A DNA stretch of 64,000 bases from Whitmania pigra (lineage: Eukaryota; Annelida; Clitellata; Hirudinida; Haemopidae), in assembly GCA_021613335.1 (NCBI GenBank), contig JAJTWR010000278.1, positions 1,319,501 to 1,383,500 of the forward strand, read 5' to 3'. Below are positions 46,701 to 59,574 of this stretch, piece after piece. Under the pieces are notes generated by a model. That model saw nothing but the letters and a program-made list of their open reading frames with translations, was not told the DNA's origin and did no database searches. Within the stretch, counting starts at the first letter, position 1, and each line of letters begins with the position of its first letter. Made by a program: the position numbers and the translations under genes.

Positions 46701-49700
46701 TAGAGTGTCATAAGCATCAATCAATGGTTATTCTGACAACAAACCTCCCCTCAAATTTCTTCTTGAGAAAGTCAAAAAGAGCTTTCTGCATCATGTCAGT
46801 GACTTCATATCCCTTAAGTGAGGGGCCGATGAGAATTACAGGTCTCATGGCTGGAACCACTTCATAAGGGGGAACGGAAGATGCCTAAATGACATTTAAT
46901 TATTCTCAATGTGGTTATTTAAGGCTTCATTATAAAAATAGGAATGCAATCCATCGGTGCAAAACATTATGGTTATGACTTGTTTGTAACCCCAGGTTTC
47001 ATAAATCAATGAACATTTTTGGTTCTAATAATGTAATGAAATAGACATTATTCTAATTTAGTTTTTGAAAGGTTATCCCAAACTGAAGATTTTGTTTTAT
47101 CACTTAAAAAAAAAATATCAAAATATTTTTAAGCAATATCTTCAGTTCTAATGATTAGATGGCACTTATGAAGTTTTTGAAGCACTAGCTGTCATTTTCC
47201 AGGTATTGTTTATCAAATGTAATGATTGTTCTTCTAAGTTTGAAATTGTACTAGATTCTTTGCCCAGATCTTATCTTACCATGTTTTTTTTAGGTATTAG
47301 AAGCATTTATTTTAGCATTCATTGTAATTAATAATGATATATAATGAAGATTTTTTAGAAAAGCAATTAGCAGTGCTCAATCACAAATCTTATATATAAA
47401 GATCTAGGAAGCTCATGTTCGCAATCCATCATGCACCAGTAGGGAGCACAGGTTGGGGCACTATATAAATGGTAAGCGATTAAAAAGTACTTTAACATTC
47501 AATTCAGATACATAAGGCATTCAAAAGATCACCTAAAATAAAAAACTTGCAGTGACTACTAACAACTTAAGAAATTTTGTGTTGTGACAACTTTAAAAAA
47601 AAAACCCACAGAATTAAATCCTTTCATTATTTTAAAGCAAAATTGTTTCATGAAATAAACTATTTTATAAAAAGTCATAACCCTAATATTTAAACATTAC
47701 TTAATTGATATATCAGAGCAGTCTAAAAAATATTTTGAATTTAATGATTCTACTAACTTGAATAAAATCATTCATTGTGATAACTTTTAAGAAAGACTTT
47801 TTATTCATACTATATCGTTACCATTAGAGATTGTGCTTGCACCAAATATCTTAAAGCCATTTTTTTAATTAATGCTTCACTTTTTTGAAGAAAGACTTCT
47901 TCTTGTGATTTCTTCCACCTGAACTGGTTCCATTTGAAAAATTCTGACAATTGTCCACTTCATTTTTAATATCTGAAATTTATATAGCTTGAAATAAAAC
48001 CGTCATCATCAGCATCAAAGCCAATATCACAAGGTATAAGAATAAATCTCATGATAAATCACAACAACATCCCATCTCATCTTGATGTTTTGGCACCAGA
48101 AATTTGGCTTCCTAATATATAAACAATATCTAACTTTTATAACATCATAATGACCACAAAAATAACCTGGAGTTATGGGAGGTGATGAATGACCATTAGA
48201 ACTTTTTCCATTGTTAACATGAATGCTTGTATATTGTCTGGAAATTGATCATAATTGATTTCATTAAAACATCTCAAATCACATTTTTAGTTAGATTGTG
48301 CATCACTCTTAACTTAAAACACTAAACCAAATCATCTTTAACTAAAATCAAAGAAATGATTGTTCTAAATCAAGATAAACAGAAAGAATACTTTATTTTT
48401 AAGCATATGATGCATGGGCAAACATAACAATATGTTATGCAGTATTTACAATTTGTGTAAGAATGAGTTTGTAAAACATGCAGATGATCATACACCAATA
48501 TCATTATTTTTTCTTTGGCCTACATTAATAAATACATTAATAAAAAGCTATTTAATAAATAATCAACTAAATGTATTTATTTAAATGTGTTTTTATTTAA
48601 TCGTCATGTTCAAAGAGTTCAAATGGAATGAGAAATATTAATGAATTATGCTAAGTGCCTGACATTATGCAAAGAATATGCCTCTGATTGAAATATCAAT
48701 GCCATTAACTTAACATTAAGAAAATGGTTGACAAATGTAAGACATGCACTTTTGCTTTCAACCTTCAAGTTATTTCAAGGGCAAAAGAAATAGGCAAGAG
48801 CCAGCATTGAGATAGTATAATGCTTTGCAAGATAAAAGTGAAGCAAATACTTTAAAAAACAACAATGAGCTTGTTAACCAATTCCACATTGCAAGGACAT
48901 ATATCTATGTCCTTAAGTCCAATCAATTAATTACTTGATATTTACATCACAATATTTCAAATGTGTTTTTTATGGCATCAACAAAAATTAGTTTGCTTAA
49001 ATGATCGTTTTCATCCCCAGATTTGTTCCTTTGTACACAAACACAAAATGCAAATTTACTAAAATTTCCCATGATTTACAGCACTTCACCACAAAAACAA
49101 TTAATTAAAAACAATCAATATTCTCAAAAGTGTTCAAACATGATATTGCTGTTCAAAATTCAGATCTCAATATTTTAGTTGCTACAAACTTCTTTAACAA
49201 TGAATGAGTTGCTAGATATAGGGAACTATGTTTGCAATCTCAACCTTCTCCATGGCTATGATTTCAAAATTTCAGAACAAAAGTCTCATACTATATGGGT
49301 GAAAATATGATAATCAGGACTAGCAAACATTTAATTGGCAAATCAAGTTAAGTGGGTCCAAAACATGGCTTACCTCATTTGAATCTTCTCAAGTTTTGAC
49401 TGAGCCCGCAAGAGGGCTTCAATCTTGGATGGACTGGGAACAAAACCAACTGTGCATCCCTCTTTAACCAATCGTCCAATCCACCAATCATTATTGAATT
49501 TCTGCAACATTTCAATATTATGATTCAAACAAGAATCTTTACCTAATTAAAGCATGCTTGCTACCATAATATCTGAAGAATAATAATAGTAACAATAATA
49601 ATAATAATACTTTTTTTTAATTTGTTTTTATAATTGTGTTAGTGGTCCAACTGGGCCCTTCAATTGTGCCTAATAAATAAAAATAAAATAAAATAATAAT

Positions 49701-50694
49701 AAAAATGAAAATAATAATAACAATAATAATAATAATAATAACATCAACATCAACAACAATGATATTAATAACAATAATTGAGTATATTCAACATTTCAGG
49801 TGTTGGTGATGCAATCATGGTGATGATGGTGTAAACATTACCAATATAATAAACCTTACTTTCCAATCACCCTGTAGAAAGCATACAACATAATTTTTTA
49901 GTTTAGAGTTAAATTTCTGAACATTATCAAAGAAACAAACAAATCCTAATTTATATACAAATAACAACCATATTTCACAAAAGTTTATAATTTAAAACTT
50001 GTATAGGAAATAGGCAATAAAATAAATCCACCTCTTTTATGTGAATGAAATCCTTGACTTGAAAAGAAACGACATAATTTTGGACTGGTGGATTGTCATC
50101 TGGTGATGCAAAATAAGCCACATTTGTTCTGATTGCGAATGCGATTGGCTTGTCCTGCGAACAATTGCATCAAATCAAATTTTAAATTGAAATAAAATAC
50201 ATTTTATTGGCATTATATGATATTTAAAATTTTATTGAATTAAAACAAAAAATCTTATAAGTTGATATCATACACATACTAGAAAGTTTAACACAAAATA
50301 CATTTACTGTGTAAGCTGCGATGCTTATGTTGATGTTAATGTTACGCGATATATTTTTCGCAATACGCCAGTGTTACTTATAGTTGAAAGCTGAAGCTTA
50401 CGTAATGTATTACCTGAGCATCATCTAAGACAGCCAAGGCATGAACATGTTTTTGTTCTTCTCCGAGTCCTATAGAGGTAACGTCTTCGTCGTCAAAAGA
50501 AAGCTCTGACGTTGAAAAATATCGACATTCCGACTCGTCCGAGTTCTAAAGTAAAATTTATAACTCAATAGCTATTTTCATGTCTTACATGAAAGTACGT
50601 TTAATAAAACAACATCTTGCTCATTGTTATCGAAATGGTCAGAACTGCCCGAGTAACAGCTTCCCTCATCGGAGCCTCTGCATTCACTTTCCAT
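43798..50694 (-). CDS. CACNB: Voltage-gated calcium channel beta subunit with long C-terminal tail (881 aa, 11 exons)
   Basis: Exons on the reverse strand: 50694-50599, 50545-50414, 50154-50032, 49501-49374, 48237-48167, 47972-47881, 46884-46745, 46323-46205, 45823-45672, 45462-45367, 45294-43798; sum 2646 nt. The cytoplasmic beta subunit binds the alpha1 I-II loop (AID), brings the channel to the membrane and tunes gating. SH3 half: [58 protein letters not shown] with [13 protein letters not shown]. Guanylate-kinase-like domain from about residue 222: [74 protein letters not shown]. Residues ~410-881, all in the last exon, form a low-complexity Ser/Gln/Asn-rich tail with an acidic run [14 protein letters not shown]; no domain is recognised there. 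Introns carry two SINEs and an AAT-rich microsatellite. Confidence in family is very high; the 5' end could have alternative exons. Confidence 0.97.
46431..46645 (+). repeat. tRNA-derived SINE with type II tail (full length)
   Basis: Box A-like TTGGCTCAGAGGGTTGC at 46440 and box B-like GTTTGCAACCC (46500-46510) give a tRNA-like head. Body tgggtagggtgcgccctcgg; tail gaagtgccatcacatcctac, ccagatacatgaggcactca, ending in (caaata)n. The head is shared with the SINE at 17514 but the tail is different. Antisense to CACNB, in the intron between exons 7 and 8. Confidence 0.85.
47396..47545 (+). repeat. SINE, head-truncated (type II tail)
   Basis: Starts in the body (cagtagggagcacaggttgg, ggcactatataaatggtaag) and keeps the type II tail (ttcagatacataaggcattc then aaaagatcacc). 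Lies in the CACNB intron 46885-47880. Confidence 0.7.
49570..49790. repeat. (AAT)n-rich microsatellite with LINE-like tail
   Basis: Long (aat/aac)n and (aaaat)n tracts inside a CACNB intron. The piece gtccaactgggcccttcaat followed by tgtgcctaataaataaaa resembles a LINE 3' end that seeded the microsatellite; that link is inferred. Confidence 0.6.
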
Positions 50695-51035
50695 GCATTT
50701 ATTTCGTAAGGAACTAGCAGCCCACAGAACGTAACGTAATCCTAAGGGTCCATACGCTCGAAATTGTTTTTGTAAATAAGAAACAATTACCTAAAGATTT
50801 TTTTTTAGAGTTTAAGCAAAATCTGTCATTATTTGTTATTTATACATTAAAGATATAAACTTTAAAACATGAAGATAAACTTAACATTTTTAAGTAATAA
50901 TTTTTTATTGAAATTGTTTGTTATATGGTATTCTACAATAAATTTTAACAAAATTTAAAACTTTTTTTATGATACCTATTCCTTGTTTGTAAATAGGTTT
51001 GCGCTACGTAAGTTAATGCTTCTCTTATTATCGTC
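50695..51035. promoter_or_regulatory. likely bidirectional promoter between CACNB and C1D
   Basis: Only 341 bases lie between the divergent start codons of CACNB (reverse) and C1D (forward). No other gene fits, so both 5' UTRs and promoter elements must be shared or overlap. No TATA box is evident in the T/A-rich sequence. Confidence 0.55.
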
Positions 51036-51443
51036 ATGGATTCTCTCGGTGCGCTCGAGGATGAATTATCCTGTTTCAAAAATTTAGAAAAAAGCCTCAA
51101 AAAAACTGAGGAATTGTTTATTCAAGTCAATAACATTAGCTCTGAGGATGTAAATGAGAATGCTTCATCGTTGGATAAGGCCAGATTGGATATTGCCTCC
51201 AGTCAGGCAGTTCATTCCCTTTTCAAGATTTATTTGAAAATTACTGGTGCCGACAGTCTGGTCGAATGCATGGATAGGGTAAAAGAACTTGAAAGATACA
51301 CTTCTCAAGCCAATGAAATACGTGACCGCAAACTCGCCCCAAAACTGGATATCGAGGCATCAAATAGGTTCATTGGTCATTCTCTCAAAAATAAAGAGGT
51401 CCTCAAGAAAAATAAAAAGAATAAGGGCGAGGGACACAACTAG
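51036..51443 (+). CDS. C1D: C1D family nuclear exosome cofactor (135 aa), intronless
   Basis: Single open frame of normal length for C1D/Rrp47 (LRP1) proteins, which bind RRP6 (EXOSC10) through an N-terminal Sas10/C1D domain and aid rRNA and snoRNA processing. Visible: the helical N terminus with LEKSLKKTEELF, then KARLDIASSQAVHSLFKIYL and RVKELERYTSQANEI, followed by the typical KLDIEASNRFIGHSL and a Lys-rich C terminus (NKEVLKKNKKNKGEG) that binds RNA. An AATAAA is at 51518-51523. Lack of introns, in a region where neighbours have many, is notable; no poly(A) or duplication marks a retrocopy. Confidence 0.9.
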   Translation: MDSLGALEDELSCFKNLEKSLKKTEELFIQVNNISSEDVNENASSLDKARLDIASSQAVHSLFKIYLKITGADSLVECMDRVKELERYTSQANEIRDRKLAPKLDIEASNRFIGHSLKNKEVLKKNKKNKGEGHN

Positions 51444-51838
51444 CATTTATGGACCTTATTAACACCTTTTATATATTTTATTTTCTGAAATGAGTGTATA
51501 CTCAATACTGGCATGTGAATAAATATCACTGATGAGTTTGTTGGTGTTCTGTATTTTGTTATCACATATTTTTATCTCTTATTTGTTCTTTTATTGCGGG
51601 CTTGAATGCTCAATCAAATTGTTTGAAAAGCTTTGAATTTTCTCTGTAATGCAATTTGCATTATAATATTCAGTAAGGAAATCAGCTAGAATTTAGCACA
51701 GGACATATTGAATTTCTGAGGAAAAAGATCAGCAAACCCAAACAAAATTAGAACTAATCAAAATGTAAAGTATCTCCAATGCAAAATGAGGATTTAATAC
51801 CTAGCAAACAAGAAATTTAAGCAATTTGTATTTGTGAG
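51444..51838. other. convergent 3' region, C1D and GMPPA
   Basis: C1D poly(A) signal at 51518-51523; the rest is AT-rich and contains the GMPPA 3' UTR on the reverse strand. No gene seen. Confidence 0.5.
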
Positions 51839-54067
51839 TTACAGGATAATTTGGTTTTTGTAGCTGTGTGCAAGCTCCTTATCAGGTAAGACAATGGAAT
51901 TGAGAACAACAACTTCTGCAGGGACCTGGACACTTGATCCTTAAAATCAAAAGGAAATTAAATGTAAACCAAAATGAAGATGAAGAAATTAGCAACTGAC
52001 CAATCACTGTTATTGAAGGTGTCAGTCTGCCATCTTCCTTGAACATGTGCCAAGTTTCCAGTTTTGTGAAGGGTTTGTTGGGGTTGGGATCCATGGGTGT
52101 TCCCTCAATTCTGGACCATTCTCCAATGACACTCTTCCATCCAATAATACTGTTTAGCACACAGCAGTGATCCTGGTAATGATTATTGAGGATTATCAGG
52201 ATTCAATGCTCCTCGAGGACACATTGACTTAATAAAAACTGTTTCTCTAAGGGTATTTCAGCTAAGGTATTTAGAAGCTTTTTCCTAAAACATATAATGA
52301 ACTGATGTTGGTCTAATTCTGACCTTCAGTATGACCTCATCCAAAACAATCGATTCTCTGACTCTGACTCCAGCACCAACAACTGCTCCTTTGCTGATTG
52401 TCACATTAGGTCCAAGCTACAACGATGGGTGAAAGTTGGAAGATATATTAGTAGGTAGAAGCTTTGAACCAACCACAGCTGTTGGATGTACAGTGGCTCT
52501 AGGATCTATGAAAACATTCCCGATAATTTGAGGCCCACTTTTAGAATTCTGTGCCAGTCTCTCGGGGTGGTTGGTTGCATAAATTTCCAGATAATGCCTA
52601 TTTGCATATATGGTCGAGCTAAAATGGAAGCCAAAAATTGGAAAAAAGTTGTTTCATGAAACACATCAATCTCAATAAACATTGGAAACAAACCCTGATG
52701 ATTTGATCTGACTCCAGAAATTAGAAGTTTGATAAACATAAAACTTCCCTGAGAACATAATTCAATATTTATAAAACATTGCCTAATTTTCAAAGAGATT
52801 GATTTAAAATGGGAAAGTATTTTTAGGAAGATTTAAGGAAAAATATTTTAATAAAAATGACTGGATAGTGTGATTTTAGTATTAAAACCAGTATTAACCA
52901 GTCTGGGGTAATCTCCTGCTGAAGATATCTTGTTCTAGCCTGATTACAGAGTTATTAATTCTGAATCCTTCCTCTATATCAAACCTTGTAGTTAAATATT
53001 ACCAATTAATTTAATGTAAAAAATATACATTTGCTACTCTTCTCACTTCACTTCTTCATTTTTTTCCTTGAAGATTACGCTTATGTGATCAAATATGGCT
53101 GGTGAAAACAAGTAGATGCCACAGCTTATGAGGTGGCTTACAAATGTTTCAGGCTTCTCCACATAATGAAGAATCTTAATGACCAAGACAATCATTTGAG
53201 ACACATTCATTGACCAAATAATTATGATCATACCCGGTGATCAGCATTCTCCACAATGCACCCATAGCTACGAGACTGTTGTCTAGTTGCCTAAAAAAAA
53301 TTTATCCTTTAGAGCCAGCTTTTAATTCAACTAAAATTAATTCTAATTTTGATATTTTATATTTTTAAAATTAATTAATTAAAATTTTATGTAAAGTCAA
53401 GCATTATTTTGACTCACTTTAGTTGCCATGATTGTAAAATGGCCACCTTCAGAACATTTTTTCTTGTGAAATTCTAGCATTTCAACCAGTGGAAATTCTC
53501 CACATACATCAGCATTCATTACAAACAGATATTCTGGATTCCCTTTCAAAATTTGATCCCGAAAATGATAAAGTCCTCCAGCAGTTCCCAACGCATCAAA
53601 TTCTTGCAAATATCTTAAATGTATAATAAACTTTTTTGAAAGCAAAGTAAATAGTTAATGAACACTATCACACACCTAACAACAATCTTGAACTGCTGTT
53701 GCATAGAAGTAATAAACTCAGTGAGATGCTTACTGGGTTGATAACTTCCAATCAAAATAATCTCTTTCATGTTTTGTATCTTAAAAATGCAATTTAATAT
53801 TCAATAAAATAAAAGAACAGCTTTTGTAACGGAAACTTCAATGTTATTATTTGCCTTGCTCGCTGCCTCAATATGATGGAAAATCATTGGATACCCAGCT
53901 AGAGGGAACAGTGGCTTAGGAAGGTCCAGCGATAATGGCCGAAACCTAGTACCTAAGTAAAGTGTTGGTTGAAAGATAAATTACAGTCAACAACGTTCCA
54001 TTTAAATAAATCTTCATTTAGTTTTACCTTTCGAAGGTCCACCAATAAGAATAACAGTTTTTAACAT
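51839..54067 (-). CDS. GMPPA: Mannose-1-phosphate guanylyltransferase regulatory subunit alpha (416 aa, 12 exons)
   Basis: Exons on the reverse strand: 54067-54028, 53952-53855, 53779-53676, 53613-53418, 53290-53234, 53174-53047, 52960-52899, 52748-52694, 52618-52474, 52416-52324, 52172-52001, 51939-51839; sum 1251 nt, close to the usual ~420 aa. GMPPA partners GMPPB and senses GDP-mannose; it is regarded as catalytically silent. Nucleotidyltransferase fold: [69 protein letters not shown]. The left-handed beta-helix C terminus shows [37 protein letters not shown], then [15 protein letters not shown] hexapeptide repeats and [12 protein letters not shown]. The intron after exon 2 starts with GC instead of GT (53854-53853); phase and length still fit. 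Cytosolic, first step of GDP-mannose supply. Confidence 0.96.
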
Positions 54068-55854
54068 CGCAGAACAGCAAGGATTATTTTGTGAATCCTG
54101 AAAATCGGCCAGAGAGATATCAACACCCTTAAATGACATTTTATAGTTAGGCGAAATAATAATTGACTGCCGAGCTGTCAGCGGTTGCGAAGCTGAGAAA
54201 AGGTAAGCAAATAGGTACGTGGCCACACCTCTAAACACAAATATTGAACTTTTTTATTAAATTAGAACATGAAAAATCATGCAATTTTCGATTTTATTAA
54301 TTAATTTAAACTTTAGTAATCAGAAAAATCTAAATAACTTTAACGATATATAATGTACGGTCCTCAACTACAGTCATTTAGAACGAGGAAGTCGACCTTT
54401 TGCTAGTATTTAAATTTTAAACGGACGACAAGCTCGGATGTTGGTTTGTACTTGGTGTAGATTGCAAAATCAATATTTATCTAGCAGTTTCGAAACCAAA
54501 ATCGTCGAATTCGTTAAAAATGAGTTAAAAATGATGACTCCAGAATCTACATAATTTTACAATATCTTTAGGTGAATTACAAATTCAAGTGATGATTGAA
54601 TGAAAGTAGGCAAATCGACTAGCATGTTTCAAGATTTATTTATTAAGTTATTTGCATTAGCGCACCATTCGAAGTCACAAAAATCCAAATAGGAAAGAAC
54701 AATAAATACACTTCAGAAAATTTCTCAGGGCTGTAATGTTCAACAGTTGTAATTGATCAACTATCGATCGTGCTAGTTTGGTCATTAAGTTTTTCTCTTC
54801 ATTATTAATTCTTGAAAATACCTTTACAGCGATATATACGCATGCTCTATTTTCGTGATTTCTAGCCTCCCCCAAATTCCCTGGTGTAAGATATAAGATT
54901 AGGGAGTCTTAACCATGATCAAGAGCTAGGCACAGACTTAACAAAACCAGCAAAAAATTGGTCAAAGTCAAATCAGTGGAGAAATGTGAGCTTAAATGTT
55001 GAGGCTTAACATTGAGCTCAAAAAAATAAAAACTTCACTAACGCGCCTATTATTTGCGTACATTTGTTAAATATGCATTTTATAAGCAATTACAAGAAAT
55101 TCATTCAATTTTAGATGTTATATTGGTGTATTTATTCAACTCAAATGGCATATGCAAAAGTTAATTAAGTATTCCTACCCTTAGCAAAAGAACCCTTAAC
55201 ATGAGAAGCCAAAATTTAAAATGCCGATACAGCTTCTTCATTTGAAAAATTTTGATGAAATTCTTTAAAAACACATAAAATTGAAATGTCGACACCTTAA
55301 TTTAACTAATCTCATAAAAGGATTTGTGCCATTAGCAAAAAACATTTGAAAATTAAACTCTGTCTCAATCCGACCAAAATGAAATTCAACTAATGAAATC
55401 ATTGCAAATGAGCATTAATTGTTAAAAAATATTAAAAAATAATAATTTAAAATATTAAAACTATGTACATTAAATTAAATTTTAAAGAAAATTTGGATTA
55501 ATTTATTTTAAAACTTAATTTTATTGTCTTTCGCTCAACCCCTGCGAAGGTTCTTGGCTTCATCCTGTAAAAGCTTTTCATTCTACGGCGAACTCGTGAG
55601 CGGCTGTTTTTTCTAGAAATTTGGTTAGTGTGTGAATAATTCGCAGAAATTGTGAAGTTGATTTGCGGTTTATAGAATATTGTGCCGATATTTCTTCTCT
55701 TTCTTCTAACATCGATCACGTTAGGGTTACTCCCGCCAATGCGCATATAACTCGATGCGAGAGTGTTAGAGCCGCTGTAGACCTCAAATTGCTTATTTAT
55801 GGATTTTACTGATATTAATTCTTTGCTTTATCTGTAAAGCTTCTTCGTCGAATC
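54068..55854. other. intergenic DNA between divergent GMPPA and RAN
   Basis: 1.8 kb. No supported gene. A short basic reverse frame (55498-55746) sits where the RAN 5' UTR/promoter would be; it has no recognisable domain. Confidence 0.45.
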
Positions 55855-56830
<976 letters not shown>

Positions 56831-56947
56831 ACTCACCATCAAAGCCTGTTCATAGAGACTTGTAGTAGAGTGAAAAATTCATCTGGTTAAACAACCAACC
56901 TAGGATGTTTTGAGTTCACTGACCTTCACACCCATTGTTGCTTTTGT

Positions 56948-56953
56948 AATAAA
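56948..56953 (+). promoter_or_regulatory. candidate poly(A) signal of RAN
   Basis: AATAAA 118 bases after the RAN stop, followed by a T/G-rich stretch. Confidence 0.65.
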
Positions 56954-57120
56954 GTTATTGCTGTTGAAGTTTTGCTTTTGTCTGTCCTGTCCATTAATTT
57001 GTTTAGTCAAGTGTTGAAAGTCCCAATGCTATTGGGCCTAAGCAATAGAAGCCATGTGCATGAATGAACAAATTGATTCCTTGAGCAATTTATTTTAACG
57101 TCAAGCAAATGCTATCAGAG

Positions 57121-57770
57121 TTAAATGATCATCGAGGCCCATGCAGCTATGAACATCATTCCTCCAGCTGGTGTTATTTTCTTTACCATGCGGTTGTCGG
57201 TCAATGCGAACCAGTAACAACTCCCAGAAAAGAACAGTATCCCACCAATCAACAGACATCCCACCTAACAAAATAAAGCTTGATTATATTAACTGGATTT
57301 TTAAGGAGACACGTTGGGGGATACATACAAGCCTGGGTCTGTTTGTAAGAGGGGTGGCCAAGAGAGCCACAGAATGGATTAGATGGTATTTATTGCCAGT
57401 TTCAAAAGCCTACAAACAAATTTTTCCAGTAATTTCATTTCCTTACAAAATTTCATTAACTGAACCTTACAAGCTTTCGTTCTTCAGATATAAATTCTTT
57501 CTGCTTAAGAGCTACAAAATAAAATATTGAAAAAAACAGGTTAATGGATTATTTGATCATGAATTCGCTCATACCATGAGCTCCGTATGCTCCAAGAATA
57601 ACGGCGATCGCCCCAGATACCCCCGCAATACGCACAAGCCCTCCGCGATAGCTCCTGGAGTTCCTGCTAATTTCATTTTTCACTTCTAAAACAACATTCC
57701 TCTTCGGTGGCATGCTATTATAAATCCAATTCGAGAACTTATAAATTTGATCCATGTTTTTTACCGTCAC
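57121..57770 (-). CDS. TMEM256: TMEM256 / DUF423 small membrane protein (155 aa or shorter)
   Basis: Reverse-strand exons 57770-57575, 57512-57466, 57409-57329, 57264-57121; sum 468 nt. Four hydrophobic helices are expected. Seen: VRIAGVSGAIAVILGAYGAH (the family's first helix with GAYGAHG), AFETGNKYHLIHSVALLATP (family: ANKYHFLHSLALL), GCLLIGGILFFSGSCYWFAL, and ITPAGGMMFIAAWASMII (TP.GG...GW). The 57512-57466 exon uses donor GTTCAG, chosen because GTAAGG five bases later in the + coordinates would lead to a stop. The family is ~110 aa, so translation may begin at an inner Met (for example near 57713) rather than 57770. Function unknown; mitochondrial or plasma membrane location has been suggested for relatives. 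Confidence 0.88.
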
Positions 57771-58289
57771 AATTTATCGTCTCACTAAGGCTAAGATAAA
57801 AACCTATGTTTAAAAGTGAACAGTGTTTGATCCACAAGCTTCAAAAAAGGTAAATACTATTTTATTCAAAATATAAATTAATTTAAAATAATTAAAACAA
57901 TGTTATACAATTTAATTAACATCAAAATTTGTAAACGTCAGCTAAGACGACAATGATGAGTGATATAGTGGTTCTTAAACAACATGTAAACATAATTACA
58001 TATGGCATATCTTGTTCAAGAAATTGTTAACTTGACCGCCATTTTTAATTACAATCTATGTAAATCTTATTGAGTTTTTATGATACATGTAAAATCCCTG
58101 TTTTTTGTTAAAACTTTATTTGAACTATTTTTCATCTTTCAACTTCATTCAACTTCCAATTTGGTATTTTGTATAAAGCATCGATTGATGTAAGAACACA
58201 CCAAGAACAGATTTTATATTTTATTCTTGAGCAGTTTGAATCTTCCATCCATTTTGTAATTTTCTTTGTGTGATTTTTCAAAGAAGGTA
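57771..58289. other. intergenic DNA
   Basis: AT-rich; nothing supported. Confidence 0.4.
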
Positions 58290-59240
58290 CAGTGGCGCAA
58301 CCAGCGAAAAATGCTGGGGGGTCTCAAGTTTAGAAAAGGGACTAAAGCCCGACGCAGTCGAAAAATTGTTGTAACCGTTCAAATCAAAACTACCAATTAT
58401 AATTAATAAAGAATAAAAGATAGAACAGATTATTATTATTATTATTATTATTATTATGAGTTTGACACTATTCTTTCTGCAGTCTTTTTTTGTATCTTTA
58501 ATAATTTATTAATGATTTGGAAAAATTTCAGGGTCCCTCCCATTAGGCCTGGGGGGGGGGGGAGGGGCGGCATGGAGCGTCGAATCCGCAAAAAGAAACG
58601 AATGGATGTGAAGTATTGACTGACGAAAAGCTGGGATAAGACGGGAAATGCTGTGCGTCATCGACAGGTTGACTGAGGAAATATCTGGAAGATTTCAGCA
58701 AGTTCATGGTCTTGCAAACACACCGTGAAACCTGTTTAAGAATAATTATGATTATCTGCTTGTCGTAGTTGATGAAGACAATGTCGAGAGAAAGAAGAGT
58801 TCTTTGCCAAAAGGAAGTGATTGAAGTATTTTTGGAAGCTTCGGGAAACGATAAAATCGATGTACCTCTTCAACTTTGGAGCTTCGTACAGAGATACCAT
58901 CTTGGGGATTCTGTCCCTAAAATTGGGATCCTGCTGCGCATCTTTCTAACACAGGCTATTAGTGCTGGTAGCTGTGAGCGCTCTTTCTCCAAACTTAAAT
59001 TAATAAAAAAACATTTCGATCATCACTGAGCCAGTCAAGGTTGTGCAGTTCTCTCTACAGAGAGGGAACTTGCCGATGGACTGACTGAATTTTTGAAAGT
59101 GTTATAAAAAAAAAACTTTGCAGAAAGAAAAGCACGGAAATTTGTTCGAAATAAATTCTTATTTGATTGTAGTTCCTTAAAAATAAATATTTTAGAGCTT
59201 TTAGAAAATTTGTGGGCTAACGGATTATTAACGGTCAAGA
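58290..59240 (+). pseudogene. hAT transposon relic with transposase C-terminal end
   Basis: Starts with a hAT-like terminus CAGTGGCGCAACC at 58290. From 58769 an open frame gives QLWSFVQRYHLGDSVPKIGI, then LLRIFLTQAISAGSCERSFS and KLKLIKKHF (hAT dimerisation motif A.SAG.CERSFSKLKLIK). After a stop and frame changes, SQSRLCSSL, RERELADGLTEFLKV and FAERKARKF continue the same C-terminal segment. A (tta)n tract (58429-58458) and a G run (58549-58562) interrupt it. No matching right terminus or target duplication was found. Confidence 0.8.
58429..58458. repeat. (TTA)n microsatellite
   Basis: Uninterrupted att/tta trinucleotides within the hAT relic. Confidence 0.8.
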
Positions 59241-59574
59241 AGGGGAGGGGGACGGCAAATCCTATGACCTAAGCACGTGTCAAATGTAAACCCCCCAATT
59301 TATGGGAAATTGTTTTTACATTTCAAACCAAATAACATGTAACCATTTGCTTTTGGGTTTAATTTATTTAACTTCAAATTTGAACTTTGCGTTGATTGTA
59401 AAACCGAACACTATTACAAGCCAATCTGTAACTACAATTAAAATAACTTAATTTTGAGCGTCATTCAGTTCAAACAATTGTCATACTAGATGATTAGAAT
59501 GATGATGTGTATGTTTAATCACACCATCCACTGCTATTGCGAGTACATAACCTATTGATCGGTCGTGGCTGTGA

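Noticed and set aside
49570..49790. Possible CRISPR-like or satellite array
   Set aside because: Simple trinucleotide expansion with no fixed repeat/spacer pattern.
55498..55746. 82-codon reverse frame rich in Arg and Lys upstream of RAN
   Set aside because: It lies where the RAN promoter/5' UTR must be, has no recognisable domain, and short frames of this size occur throughout the window by chance.
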